DNA of 64,000 nt from Saprospiraceae bacterium (lineage in GTDB: Bacteria > Bacteroidota > Bacteroidia > Chitinophagales > Saprospiraceae): the NCBI GenBank assembly GCA_016722295.1, contig JADKGL010000006.1, positions 1 through 64,000 on the forward strand, read 5' to 3'. Each line of letters opens with the position of its first letter. Position 1 is the stretch's first letter. Below, in pieces: positions 1 to 8,041 of the stretch. The notes under the pieces are model-generated. The model did no database searches, was not told the origin of the DNA, and saw only the letters and a program-made list of their open reading frames with translations. Both the position numbers and the translations under genes were made by a program.

Positions 1-196
1 TTACAAAATGAAAAATGAGACTGAATAAGATCATCGTAGTGATTGGAAAATAAAAAGAAAAATTTTCTCGTTCAATCCTGATATCTCCTGGGAAATTCCT
101 ATCCATTTCATATATTCACCCAAAATACATATAGCATAGGCCAACTATGATCAAGACCACACCTATAATAACGATATACTTAGCCCATGGATTCAT
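1..196 (-). CDS. DUF2905 small membrane protein (partial, frame-disrupted)
   Basis: Reading leftwards from an ATG at 196, the first 26 residues (MNPWAKYIVIIGVVLIIVG, then a short aromatic stretch) form one membrane helix and run into a TGA at about 118. A GDIRIERENFSFYFP segment followed by a second hydrophobic stretch continues to the window edge. Both halves match the DUF2905 family: two helices joined by a conserved loop with the GDIRIE motif. The two halves sit in the same frame, but the loop between them reads correctly only in another frame. One extra G in a GGG run near 116-118 and one missing A near 96-98 would restore a normal loop. I therefore read this as an intact gene with two homopolymer errors rather than a true pseudogene. 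The function of the family is unknown. It follows the nucleotidyltransferase gene at 42 bp and is probably co-transcribed with it. Confidence 0.7.
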
Positions 197-238
197 TTGT
201 TAAATTCTTTGGATAAAAATTTGATTGAATCATTTTTT

Positions 239-1109
239 TCAAACTCCGCTTGAACAAAAGGGTTTGTCTTCTTTATATGTCACTCCAAACCAATGACTAG
301 GTGAAGACAAAATCGAAACCGTCAATTCATTTCTTTCGATCAGATCTTGAATAAGTTCTGGTATGTAAAATTCCGATCCACTCTCCTCTATTCTTCGACT
401 CAAAAATATTTTAAAATAATCTTCTGCCCAAGCAAAATAGCTGTCCTGGAATGCCCACATATTCATCGACACCAAAGTGTTTTCTTCAAAAAATTGAAAA
501 CCGTTTTCGCTTTTTGCACAGATTTGACCTTTTTCATTTCTTGCAATTCCCCTCCACTCTTCTACTTGAATGAGTTGACCTGCATTGTCTGCTTTACACA
601 CGCCTCTATTTACTGCGCCATGTTCGGACAAGGTATTCTTTAATTCATAGGCTACAACAGCAAAATCTTTCTTTCCTTGATTCTCTAGCAGAAAATGATA
701 CAATACTTGTATTGCTTCTCTTCCATAATAATCATCTGCATTGATCACACCAAAGGCTCTCGTATAGCATCTCTTGCAGACCACAAGGCATGGCCTGTTC
801 CCAAGGTTTCTCTCGTTCCTCGGGACAAATATATCCTTCGGGCAGATCTGTCAATTCTTGATACACATAGTCCATTTCGATTTTGTTTCTCCATCGCTCC
901 TCCATTCGGGCTCGAAACTCTTGTTCAAATGATTTTCTTATGATGAAAACTATCTTTTCAAATCCTGCAAGAATTGCATCATAAATTGAGTAATCAATAA
1001 TCGTCTCTCCGTTTGGTCCAAAACTATCCAACTGTTTCAAGCCACCATAGCGACTGCCCATCCCAGCTGCAAGAATCAATAAACTTGGTTTTTCATTATC
1101 ATAATGCAA
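239..1109 (-). CDS. Sugar-phosphate nucleotidyltransferase family protein (frameshifted)
   Basis: The N-terminus holds the nucleotide-binding signature of NTP transferases (LILAAGMGSRYGG, then GLKQLDSFGP). The centre has GVINADDYYGREA, the Asp pair that binds the metal and sugar. The family joins an NTP to a sugar 1-phosphate in the cytoplasm; the substrate cannot be read from sequence. The frame breaks twice: an AA run at 803-804 is one base short (KPLGTGHA is restored by one base) and the AAA run at 752-754 is also one short. Corrected length is about 290 residues, normal for this Bacteroidota family. Start: TTG at 1109 is in frame, but an ATG at 1096 would give MKKPSLLILAAG if an A run at 1089-1093 also lost a base, which I think more likely. 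The gene starts just downstream of a terminator, so it probably has its own promoter; TATTTTTG lies right at the TTG. Confidence 0.8.
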
Positions 1110-1113
1110 AAAT

Positions 1114-1143
1114 AAAACCCCGACTAGATATAGCCGAGGTTTT
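1114..1143 (-). terminator. Rho-independent terminator after the DUF1501 gene
   Basis: On the minus strand a 12-bp stem with a 6-nt loop (AAAACCTCGGCT / AGTCGGGGTTTT) pairs fully if two G-U pairs are allowed, and is followed by a T-rich run. The wobble pairs become mismatches on the plus strand, so the hairpin is specific to minus-strand transcription. It lies 22 bp after the T9SS/DUF1501 stop codon. Confidence 0.75.
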
Positions 1144-1165
1144 CTTTCTATATAACCCTTACAAC

Positions 1166-2732
1166 TTAATATTTAACGAAAGATTTCGTTTTTTGTGATT
1201 TATCTGAACTAGTTCTTAAAAAATATTTACCTGGAGCTAAGCTATCTGTATCCAATTTCAACAGGTGTTCTCCTTGATTAACTTTTCCATTAAGGATGAC
1301 TTTCAATTCCGATCCTATAATATCATATAAACAAATTCGAATATGTTCATTTTTGATACGAATTTAAGATTTATATATTGATCTGATGGATTTGGAAATG
1401 CATCAAATGTAACGAAAAGTCTCTTTCAAAATCCTGACTATCGACAGTAGTATCACAACCTTCAATGAGCGCCAATTTTTGAAATTCACCAAACATTATT
1501 GATTTTACTGTAGCTAAATCCAACTTAAACCAATCCAACAAAAGAGAAGCGTAAATGGATCTAAAATCAAATTGCATAGCCACACCTTCTCCATTCTGTA
1601 CAGTATCTGAAATAGTTGGGTTGTCTCCAAGTATACCTGGTTTGATACATGATCCAAACAAGAATAATGGAGCTGCTGTACCATGATCTGTACCTGTACT
1701 GTCATTTGCTTTGATCTGTCTTCCAAATTCAGAAAACGTCATACCTATCACTTGTTTTTCTTTACCCATTAATTTCAGGTCGTCTTGGAATGCTTCCATT
1801 GCCCCTGAAAGTTGATTGAATAAATTCGCTTGAGTTCCTGTGATATGTGTATCATCTAATACATCAATCTGATTCGCATGAGTGTCAAATCCTCCAATAT
1901 TGACTACATATACTTTAGATTTAAGACCGCCATGAATCAATCTCGCCACGATTTTTAATCGATCTGCTAGTTGATTTTCAGTAGGATATTTTGATGAAAG
2001 ATTTGTTGCTTTATTGTAGGCATTGGAGACCACATCAGAATATTGATTGGTTTGTCTGATAGCATTGATCATAAATCCTAATTCAAATCCATAATTGGTC
2101 TGTGTCAATGTCCCTTTTTCTGCTTCGGTTAGTTGTTTTAATCCTGCCGGATCATTTAATGCCATACTAAAATTAGCCAATGTACCTTGACATGTTTCAG
2201 AAACTAAAAAGAGCCTATTGTAATAGCCAAAGGATCTGGATTGGATGTATTTGGATAACCTGTAGGATATGTGGGATGATCCACTTGAAATGCTCTACCC
2301 AACCATCCTGTAGTAACATATTTATCAGCGGCCGAACCCGATGTCCAAATGTCTGTAGACCGAAAATGTGATCTATTTTGATTCGGATATCCTGCGGACT
2401 GAATCAACTTTAACTTACCTTCATCATATAAGGTTTTTACACCTGTCATGATGGGATGTATACCTAGTTTGTCAGTTAATTTAGTAATCTTATCTTCTTG
2501 TAAAATGATTTTATCTCTTACCTTATATAGATTAGCATATTGATCCAATGGCACTATCATATTTAAACCATCGTTTCCACCGCTCATTTGGATTACTACC
2601 AAAAACGCGATCATCTTCTGGATTGACAAAATTGGCAAAAGTTGTTTTAGCGATAGCTTCAACTGGAATTCCATTTATAAGTACTGGTACTGTGGCAAGT
2701 GAACTTGCTTTTAAGAACGATCTTCTTTTCAT
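1166..2732 (-). CDS. DUF1501 secreted protein with Tat-like signal and T9SS sorting domain (frameshifted)
   Basis: The product starts with a Tat-type leader (MKRRSFLKASSL, then a hydrophobic stretch). The DUF1501 body follows: QMSGGNDGLNMIVPL, SAGYPNQNRSHFRSTDIW, and GMTFSEFGRQIKANDSTGTDHG, which are the metal- and phosphatase-like motifs of this alkaline-phosphatase-superfamily group. The end is a T9SS type A domain (FDAFPNPSDQ ... APGKYFLR ... KSFVKY). Four single-base disruptions split it: runs at 2601-2605 (likely one extra), 2206-2210, 1415-1418 and 1350-1354 (each likely one short). Correcting them gives one continuous protein of about 522 residues, a normal length. The stop is TAA at 1166-1168. 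It lies 19 bp downstream of the DUF1800 gene; the two families are almost always paired. The substrate is unknown. The product is predicted to be exported and then carried to the surface by T9SS. Confidence 0.85.
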
Positions 2733-2751
2733 TTGTAAAAATTTTAAAAAA

Positions 2752-4473
2752 TTAGCTTAAATAATTTTCTGGCATAGCCAATAATAAATTGAACAATCGC
2801 TTCAATCTTGTATCTATCACAGTACGCGTTTGAGCTGAAGGTCTAGCGATATAAGCATCATATTCTGTAGTCCACATTGTTTCACTACTATTCTGCAGTA
2901 ATGCAATTTTTAATGCGTCAATTTGATTTTGTTGAATCGGTTGAGGCAGCAAATGTGCAATAATTCCTGCTACTAATGTATCCACTTTATCTGGATTGGG
3001 CAATGTTTGGATATATGCGACCAAATCCAAACCTACCAATCCTGTTACATTTCGCACTCTCAATGTTTTGTTGACATAATTCTGTGTAAACGTCATTCGC
3101 AAAGGCAAGGTCGCAGAATTAATCCATATTTCATGATAGCTAGGTTCTTGATAATATGGTGACCACCCCGCTACACTTGGATGATCAAAATACACCTGTT
3201 GAAATCCTGCAGATCCTCTCCACATATCAGAGAAATAGGCATACTTTTCTAATAATACTTGTGGTGGTGTAAAATTGATTGATTTTATCGTGTGGAAAAT
3301 AAAATCCAATGGCGCTTGAATTATCGCTCCATATGCTGCATCACTAAAAAAATGATCAGATGAAAGCAACAAACTTAATGTAGGCGCGATTTCAAAATTA
3401 TCTTTAATTAATTGATCTGCCAAACCATTGATTATCTCATTTTCTATTGCTGTATCGATTTTATAATAGACAAAAAAACGATATAATTTGGTAGCTAAAA
3501 ATTTTGCAGCCGTATCTTTTTTTATGTTAAAAATTACTTCGTCTATTAGGTAAGTATACTCTTTAATTCCATCTTTCTTTCCATTTGTTAAAGGTGTTTT
3601 TATGATAAAATTATTGAAACGATGTGATAATGTTTTATCATTATAATCGTGGTCGGGATTTACCCCAGTCGCAGGTATAACAGGAAATGTTGATTCCAAT
3701 GTAGTTGAATTCCGCAGATTTGGCAACTTCCAGCCTGTAAGACTTTTTGCAATAGCAGCCACATCAACTTCTGTAAATGTCGTATAATCTCCAGGGCCTG
3801 CAAGCTCACCTTTTCCCAAAGTGAATAATTCTAATAATTCTCTCGCATAATTCTCATTTGGGGCACGGCTTGTATTTTGATTACCATTTAGATAAAGCAA
3901 CATCGCAGGATCAATCGTTATCTCTTTGGTCAATGTCTTGAAATTTCCTAATGAATTTTTACGAATAGTCGTAACATATTTATATTCCAATCTCGGATCA
4001 TTCGTCTCTGCTGTCACAAAATGATTGTGCCAAAACAAGGTCATTTTTTCACGCAGTGAGACCTGCTCAGAATATAACTGTTCCATAGTCCAAGCTCTTA
4101 TAGAATTCACTCTATATTGTTGAATAAGATTATCACCCAAACCAAATGGTGCAGAAACCCAGCTAGAACCAATTGGCACGTCTGGATCATTTGCATAAGA
4201 TGGATTGACTGGGGGAGCTGGCAGTGGAACAAGAGTTAGATCTTTTGCTTCAAGCAATTTCTGGATAGTTTTAGCTAAACCATCATTGACCGCTTGAAGA
4301 ATCGAGGCATGAGAAACACCGAATGTAGTCCTACGCAACAAATGAGCTGCACTGGCATAATTCCACGTACCATTATAAGGATTTAAGCCTCCTGCAACCG
4401 GCAAAGCCATCATCTTCGATGTAGAGTTTTGGTCCTTTTGGAACCAACTCGAAATAGCTGATCTTCGATTCAT
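2752..4473 (-). CDS. DUF1800 domain-containing protein
   Basis: Intact, 573 residues. The DUF1800 hallmarks are visible: AAHLLRRTTFGVS near residue 42, the WHNHFVT motif near 150, NENYARELLELFTLG near 205, and SLTGWKLPN near 245. The family is a large, mostly alpha-helical protein of unknown activity that is encoded next to DUF1501 proteins, as here (19-bp gap, same strand). No clear Sec signal is present; the N-terminus MNRRSAISSWFQ has an RR pair but no strong hydrophobic core. It is probably the first gene of a two-gene transcript reading from the 4474-4649 intergenic region. The partner carries the T9SS domain and this protein does not. Confidence 0.9.
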   Translation of the reverse strand: MNRRSAISSWFQKDQNSTSKMMALPVAGGLNPYNGTWNYASAAHLLRRTTFGVSHASILQAVNDGLAKTIQKLLEAKDLTLVPLPAPPVNPSYANDPDVPIGSSWVSAPFGLGDNLIQQYRVNSIRAWTMEQLYSEQVSLREKMTLFWHNHFVTAETNDPRLEYKYVTTIRKNSLGNFKTLTKEITIDPAMLLYLNGNQNTSRAPNENYARELLELFTLGKGELAGPGDYTTFTEVDVAAIAKSLTGWKLPNLRNSTTLESTFPVIPATGVNPDHDYNDKTLSHRFNNFIIKTPLTNGKKDGIKEYTYLIDEVIFNIKKDTAAKFLATKLYRFFVYYKIDTAIENEIINGLADQLIKDNFEIAPTLSLLLSSDHFFSDAAYGAIIQAPLDFIFHTIKSINFTPPQVLLEKYAYFSDMWRGSAGFQQVYFDHPSVAGWSPYYQEPSYHEIWINSATLPLRMTFTQNYVNKTLRVRNVTGLVGLDLVAYIQTLPNPDKVDTLVAGIIAHLLPQPIQQNQIDALKIALLQNSSETMWTTEYDAYIARPSAQTRTVIDTRLKRLFNLLLAMPENYLS

Positions 4474-4617
4474 AAAATTAATTTTTTAAAAACTATGTAT
4501 TATTGACTAGATGTCTATGTAAAAGTTTAACAAAGGTTATTATATATTTTAACTTTTCCTTAATTAACTATATGAAACTATGTTGAAATGGACATTAGGT
4601 TAAATAAAATTATGGAT

Positions 4618-4625
4618 TATCTTTG
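4618..4625 (+). promoter_or_regulatory. Bacteroidota-type -7 element (TATCTTTG)
   Basis: TATCTTTG fits the TAnnTTTG consensus and lies 24 bp before the inferred ATG at 4650 of the PAP2-like gene. No good TTG is seen at the expected -33 distance, so this rests on the -7 element and its position. Confidence 0.5.
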
Positions 4626-4649
4626 CCTCACGAATTACTAACCTGAAAA

Positions 4650-5330
4650 ATGCGCGATATTTTTTAAAACGAATAAATACATTATTCCATTTATATTAGG
4701 ATTATTATTTATATATAGTATTAAGTTTGTCAATCGAATATTTCTTCCTAGAGTAGAACACAGGAAGGTATTCATCTTTTTGACCCAATTCTTCAAATCC
4801 TTCCTGCATCAAATTTGTCGGTTCCTATTTTTATACTTCTTTATTCAAGTTTAGTATTAGGTGTAATAAGTATCTGGAAATCACCACATCGCATCATGGT
4901 AGCTGTATTTTCTTTTGCGATCATGTATTTGATTCGATTGATTTGCATTATCTGTGTCCCACTTGAAGCTCCAGACAATTTAATCCCATTATACGATCCA
5001 GTAGTGAGTGCTTTATTATTTCATGATGGATTTTTAACAAAGGATTTATTTTCTGGACATTTAGCATCATATTTTTTATTCTTCATCTTTTCTAAAGAAA
5101 AACATTGGAAATACTTTTTTCTATGTGCAACTTCTATAATGGCAACGATGATTTTAATCCAACACATCCATTATACGATTGATATTCTTGGAGCAATTGT
5201 ATTTTCCATTTTATCGGTGAATCTTTCGCGCAAGTTAGTTTATTTTTTACTGTATTACACTCAAGCGATTCGCATCAGTCTAAAAGCAGGCTATATATAT
5301 AATCAATTTAGAAATGGGGATAAGTCCTAG
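4650..5330 (+). CDS. PAP2-like / sphingomyelin-synthase-related membrane protein (frameshifted)
   Basis: The long open part begins at a TTG at 4815, but sequence similarity to the family starts further upstream. Helix-forming sequence (KYIIPFILGLLFIYSIKFVNR) and the loop before DPILQILPASNLSVPIFIL are encoded in a neighbouring frame. One missing T in the T5 run at 4777-4781 joins them. A miscounted T run at 4660-4665 would connect this to the ATG at 4650, giving about 226 residues. There are five to six membrane helices. The catalytic-type motifs are LFSGHLASYF (about residue 135) and HYTIDILGA (about 175), the His/Asp pattern of the PAP2_C group, which includes lipid phosphatases and sphingomyelin synthases. 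The activity is probably lipid head-group transfer or phosphatase; the exact substrate is unknown. Confidence 0.7.
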
Positions 5331-5356
5331 ACGTTGAAAACTATAAAAAACTCATA

Positions 5357-5845
5357 ATGAACAATAATATACTCGAATCATTACGACAAGATTATTATGT
5401 TTCTGAAAAAATTGAATTAAACCAAAAAGGATTATTTGCAAATCGAAATTACAAAATGGGAGAAGTGATCTCTGATTTTTCCTCTAGCGAAATTTTAGAT
5501 CATCCCACCTATCTCACCGTCCAATTAAATGAAGTAGATCATATATTATTACACCCAATTGATCTCCAATACATCAATCATAGTTGCAGTCCAAATTCAT
5601 TCTTCAACACTAGCACAATGAAGCTTGAAGCGTTAAAGGACATAGCAAAATCTGACGAGTTTACTTTTTTCTACCCTTCCACGGAATGGGATATGGATCA
5701 AGCATTTCTTTGTCGATGTGGCGAAACTGGTTGTATCCGAGAAATAAAAGGTGCGAAGTATCTATCCATCTTCGAATTTGAAATTCATCGCTTTAGTAAC
5801 TATATACATTCTAAATATCTTTCTTTCTATTCTTTAGAAAAATAG
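5357..5845 (+). CDS. SET domain-containing protein (putative protein lysine methyltransferase)
   Basis: 162 residues. The SET core is compact but recognisable: KGLFANRNYKMGE near residue 23 (the GxGLFA-type start), INHSCSPNSFF near 74 (the NHSCxPN motif of the S-adenosylmethionine and catalytic site), the strand FTFFYPSTEWDM near 100, and a post-SET-like Cys cluster FLCRCGETGCIREI near 115-128 that could bind zinc. SET proteins transfer methyl groups from SAM to lysines. Bacterial members are short and stand-alone, and their targets are mostly unknown. Start is ATG at 5357, 26 bp after the upstream gene. It may be co-transcribed with the PAP2-like gene. Confidence 0.85.
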   Translation: MNNNILESLRQDYYVSEKIELNQKGLFANRNYKMGEVISDFSSSEILDHPTYLTVQLNEVDHILLHPIDLQYINHSCSPNSFFNTSTMKLEALKDIAKSDEFTFFYPSTEWDMDQAFLCRCGETGCIREIKGAKYLSIFEFEIHRFSNYIHSKYLSFYSLEK

Positions 5846-5969
5846 TCTATCCTCTTTTTCTTTATTTATTTTCAATTGAATCAGCTTATAATTCTAGGCT
5901 AAGCTTTATTTATAATTGTTCATTCATCGAAAAAAGCCAGTATTTGGTCGAGTATTTAGGCTAAATAAG

Positions 5970-6014
5970 GTACTTTGTTTTGCATAGTACTATAATTTGC
6001 CTTATCTTTGTACT
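5970..6014 (+). promoter_or_regulatory. Candidate PadR operator and promoter
   Basis: GTACT occurs three times just before the padR gene: at 5970-5974, 5987-5991 (inside the perfect palindrome ATAGTACTAT, 5984-5993) and 6010-6014. A TAnnTTTG -7 element (TATCTTTG, 6003-6010) ends four bases before the ATG at 6015, so the transcript would be leaderless or nearly so. The repeated GTACT and its overlap with the promoter fit autorepression by the PadR protein. That regulatory role is inferred from position only. Confidence 0.55.
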
Positions 6015-6344
6015 ATGAAATTAGAAAATACAATCGCTCAAATGAAAAAAGGTGTGCTAGAGATGTGCATCCTTTCTATCATAGAAGAGAAAGATGCTTA
6101 CCCTTCTGACATCATTGAAAAATTGAAAGAAGCAGAACTGCTCGTCGTAGAAGGTACGCTCTATCCTCTCCTAACTAGACTGAAAAATTTTGGTCTCTTA
6201 AATTATTATTGGCAAGAATCCAATTCGGGGCCGCCGCGCAAGTACTACAAAATTACCGAATCAGGCAATACTGCTCTTTCAGAGCTAAAGACCAACTGGA
6301 ATCAATTTATAAACAGTGTTAATCAAACTATTAAACCAATTTAA
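6015..6344 (+). CDS. PadR family transcriptional regulator
   Basis: 109 residues. The winged-helix PadR fold is clear: KKGVLEMCILSIIEEKDAY at the start (helix 1), SDIIEKLKEAELLVVEGTLYPLLTRLKNFGLL (recognition helix and the conserved EGTLYPLL motif), the wing SGPPRKYYKIT, and a C-terminal helix for dimerisation. I chose ATG 6015 rather than the upstream TTG at 5997 because homologues begin MK(L/I)EN and because 5997 would lie inside the promoter. It sits 3 bp before the PspC gene, an arrangement common in Bacteroidota, so it probably represses its own operon in response to an unknown signal. Confidence 0.92.
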   Translation: MKLENTIAQMKKGVLEMCILSIIEEKDAYPSDIIEKLKEAELLVVEGTLYPLLTRLKNFGLLNYYWQESNSGPPRKYYKITESGNTALSELKTNWNQFINSVNQTIKPI

Positions 6345-6347
6345 AAC

Positions 6348-6997
6348 ATGAATAAAATAATCAATATCAATTTAGGTAAATTTCCTTTCATCATAGACAC
6401 AGATGCATTCGATGTGCTAGATGATTATCTAGCGGATTTAAAAGCCTATTTTTCAAAATCTGAAGGCAGCGAAGAGATCATGCAAGATATAGAATCAAGG
6501 ATTGCAGAAATTCTAAACAAAAAAATGGATTCAGGAAAAATCATATCAAAGTTCATGGTCGATGAAGTGATCCAAACCTTAGGGACTCCAGATATGTTTG
6601 ATATGAACGCTAATGGTGAAAACAATTATTACTCTTCCCAACAAGGCAAACAATCGAAAAAAACGGATGCAAAATGGGGAATAAAACCAGGCAAAAAATT
6701 ATTCCGACACCCAGAAGATAAGCGAGTCGCAGGAGTCTGTGGTGGTATAGCTGCATACCTTGGAGTTGAAGATTCATTATGGGTGCGAATTGCATTTGCA
6801 TTTGGTGTCATTGCAGGAGGATCGACAGTGCTTTTATATTTACTTTTTGGATTGCGGTGCCTATCGCAAAAACTGCAAGTGATCGATTATCTATGACTGG
6901 TGAGCAAATCAATATAGACACCATCGCAAGAAAAGTAGACGAAGGATTCACTTCAATGTCTGAAAAAATAGATCGTTGGAAGTTCAATAAAAAATAA
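6348..6997 (+). CDS. PspC domain-containing membrane protein (frameshifted)
   Basis: The N-terminal 90 residues (KIININLGKFPFIID, then a helical region with EEIMQDIESRIAEIL) are the usual cytoplasmic part of PadR-linked PspC proteins. The PspC domain follows at about residue 122: KLFRHPEDKRVAGVCGGIAA, then LGVEDSLWVRIAF and two membrane helices. The reading frame breaks at the T5 run 6844-6848. One extra T gives LLYLLFWIAVPIAKTASDR and continues to the stop at 6995-6997, restoring the family's usual C-terminal helix and a length of about 216. PspC proteins act at the inner membrane in envelope stress, but the mechanism of this Bacteroidota type is not established. Translation is likely coupled to padR. 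Confidence 0.82.
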
Positions 6998-7030
6998 TAA
7001 ATTTACATTACTATAATTAGAAATTAAAAA

Positions 7031-7675
7031 ATGGAAAACAAAACACAGTCTGCAGAAGACATCATAAATTATCATGTAAAATGGGCCATGGGTGCTGGAA
7101 TGGTTCCATTGCCAATCGTCGACTTCTTCGCAGTTGGATCTATCCAATTGGCTATGATCAAACAGCTATCCAATTTGTATGGAATAGAATTCAAAGAATC
7201 ACATACGCAATCTATAATAGCTAGTGTAAGTTCAGCAGCAATGTCGAAAATCGCAACGAGAGCAGTAAAATTTATTCCTGGAATCGGCACTATACTTGGA
7301 GGTATCACAATGTCTGCTATGAGTGGTGCATCCACTTATGCGATAGGACAATTGTTCAAAAGTCATTTTGAAAAAGGTGGCGATATACCAGATATCAACA
7401 TGGAACAACTCAAAGCAAAATACAATGAACTGTTTGAAAAAGGCAAAAGCTTCATTGAAAAATGGAAACCCACATTTCAAACACAACAATCATCACCTCA
7501 ACAAAGTCCTTCACCAAAAGAAGAGGTCATCCAGAATGAAGCATTTGTTGCGAACAATAACAACAAACGAAGTATAGTAGATCAACTAAAAGACATCGTC
7601 GATCTCAAAGAAAAAGGACTTCTATCTGAAGAAGAGTTTAGCCATTTCAAAAAGAAAATACTTGATCAAGCGTAA
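7031..7675 (+). CDS. DUF697 (YcjF-like) protein with C-terminal SHOCT domain
   Basis: 214 residues. Residues 10-115 match the DUF697 pattern: VKWAMGAGMVPLPIVDFFA, then IQLAMIKQLSNLYGIEF, and glycine-rich amphipathic helices around FIPGIGTILGGITMSAMSG. The linker at about 150-175 is rich in Q, P and S. The last 30 residues (IVDQLKDIVDLKEKGLLSEE) are a SHOCT (short C-terminal) helical domain. DUF697 proteins associate with membranes; their function is unknown. The gene lies 33 bp after pspC on the same strand, so all three (padR, pspC, this one) probably form one transcript. Confidence 0.85.
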   Translation: MENKTQSAEDIINYHVKWAMGAGMVPLPIVDFFAVGSIQLAMIKQLSNLYGIEFKESHTQSIIASVSSAAMSKIATRAVKFIPGIGTILGGITMSAMSGASTYAIGQLFKSHFEKGGDIPDINMEQLKAKYNELFEKGKSFIEKWKPTFQTQQSSPQQSPSPKEEVIQNEAFVANNNNKRSIVDQLKDIVDLKEKGLLSEEEFSHFKKKILDQA

Positions 7676-7712
7676 TTCTATATTGGTTATACTTTTTAAA
7701 AATTAATTTATT

Positions 7713-7797
7713 TGGGTGTGCCCCTTTGGGTCAGGCTATTTCGGGGTTCCGTGCTGCGCACCAGCGCATGGCGCTGCCCTCCATATCCTTCACACAG
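7713..7797. repeat. GC-rich interspersed intergenic repeat (degenerate)
   Basis: An 85-bp GC-rich island in an AT-rich gap. It begins GGGTGTGCCCCTTTGGGTC, has GGCTATTTCGGGGTTCCGTGC and GCTGCGCACCAGCGCATGGC in the middle, and ends CCTTCACACAG, so the ends are short inverted GTGTG/CACAC. The layout resembles the GGGCGTGCCCC...GGGTCGGGCTATCCG... intergenic repeat family known in many Bacteroidota genomes. Only one copy is visible here. Confidence 0.5.
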
Positions 7798-7847
7798 AAT
7801 TAGCGCATAAATAATAATTTGAAGCTGTACCAATGATGGCTTAGCTT

Positions 7848-7990
7848 TTGCGAAGTATCGATTTAGGAAAATCCTACGCCGAACAAAGGGGATGTGTTAT
7901 TTTACAAGCAACACCATTTCGTTTTAGGCAAGGATGCCCAAAACAACACACATACATAATTAACTACGAAATACTTCGTAGATTATTTGG
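7848..7990. other. Structured intergenic DNA upstream of the tricorn-like gene
   Basis: No gene is seen. CTACGAA-ATAC-TTCGTAG (7964-7981) is a perfect 7-bp hairpin. Its arm ATACTTCG (7971-7978) is also the inverse of CGAAGTAT at 7851-7858, and between these lies an imperfect inverted pair (ATGTGTTATTTT / AAAACAACACACAT). This could be the 5' leader of the gene at 8042 or a small mobile repeat. Confidence 0.4.
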
Positions 7991-8041
7991 TAATTCCAAT
8001 TGAAACACTTAGTATTGTGCTAGAATTCAAAAATTAAACTT

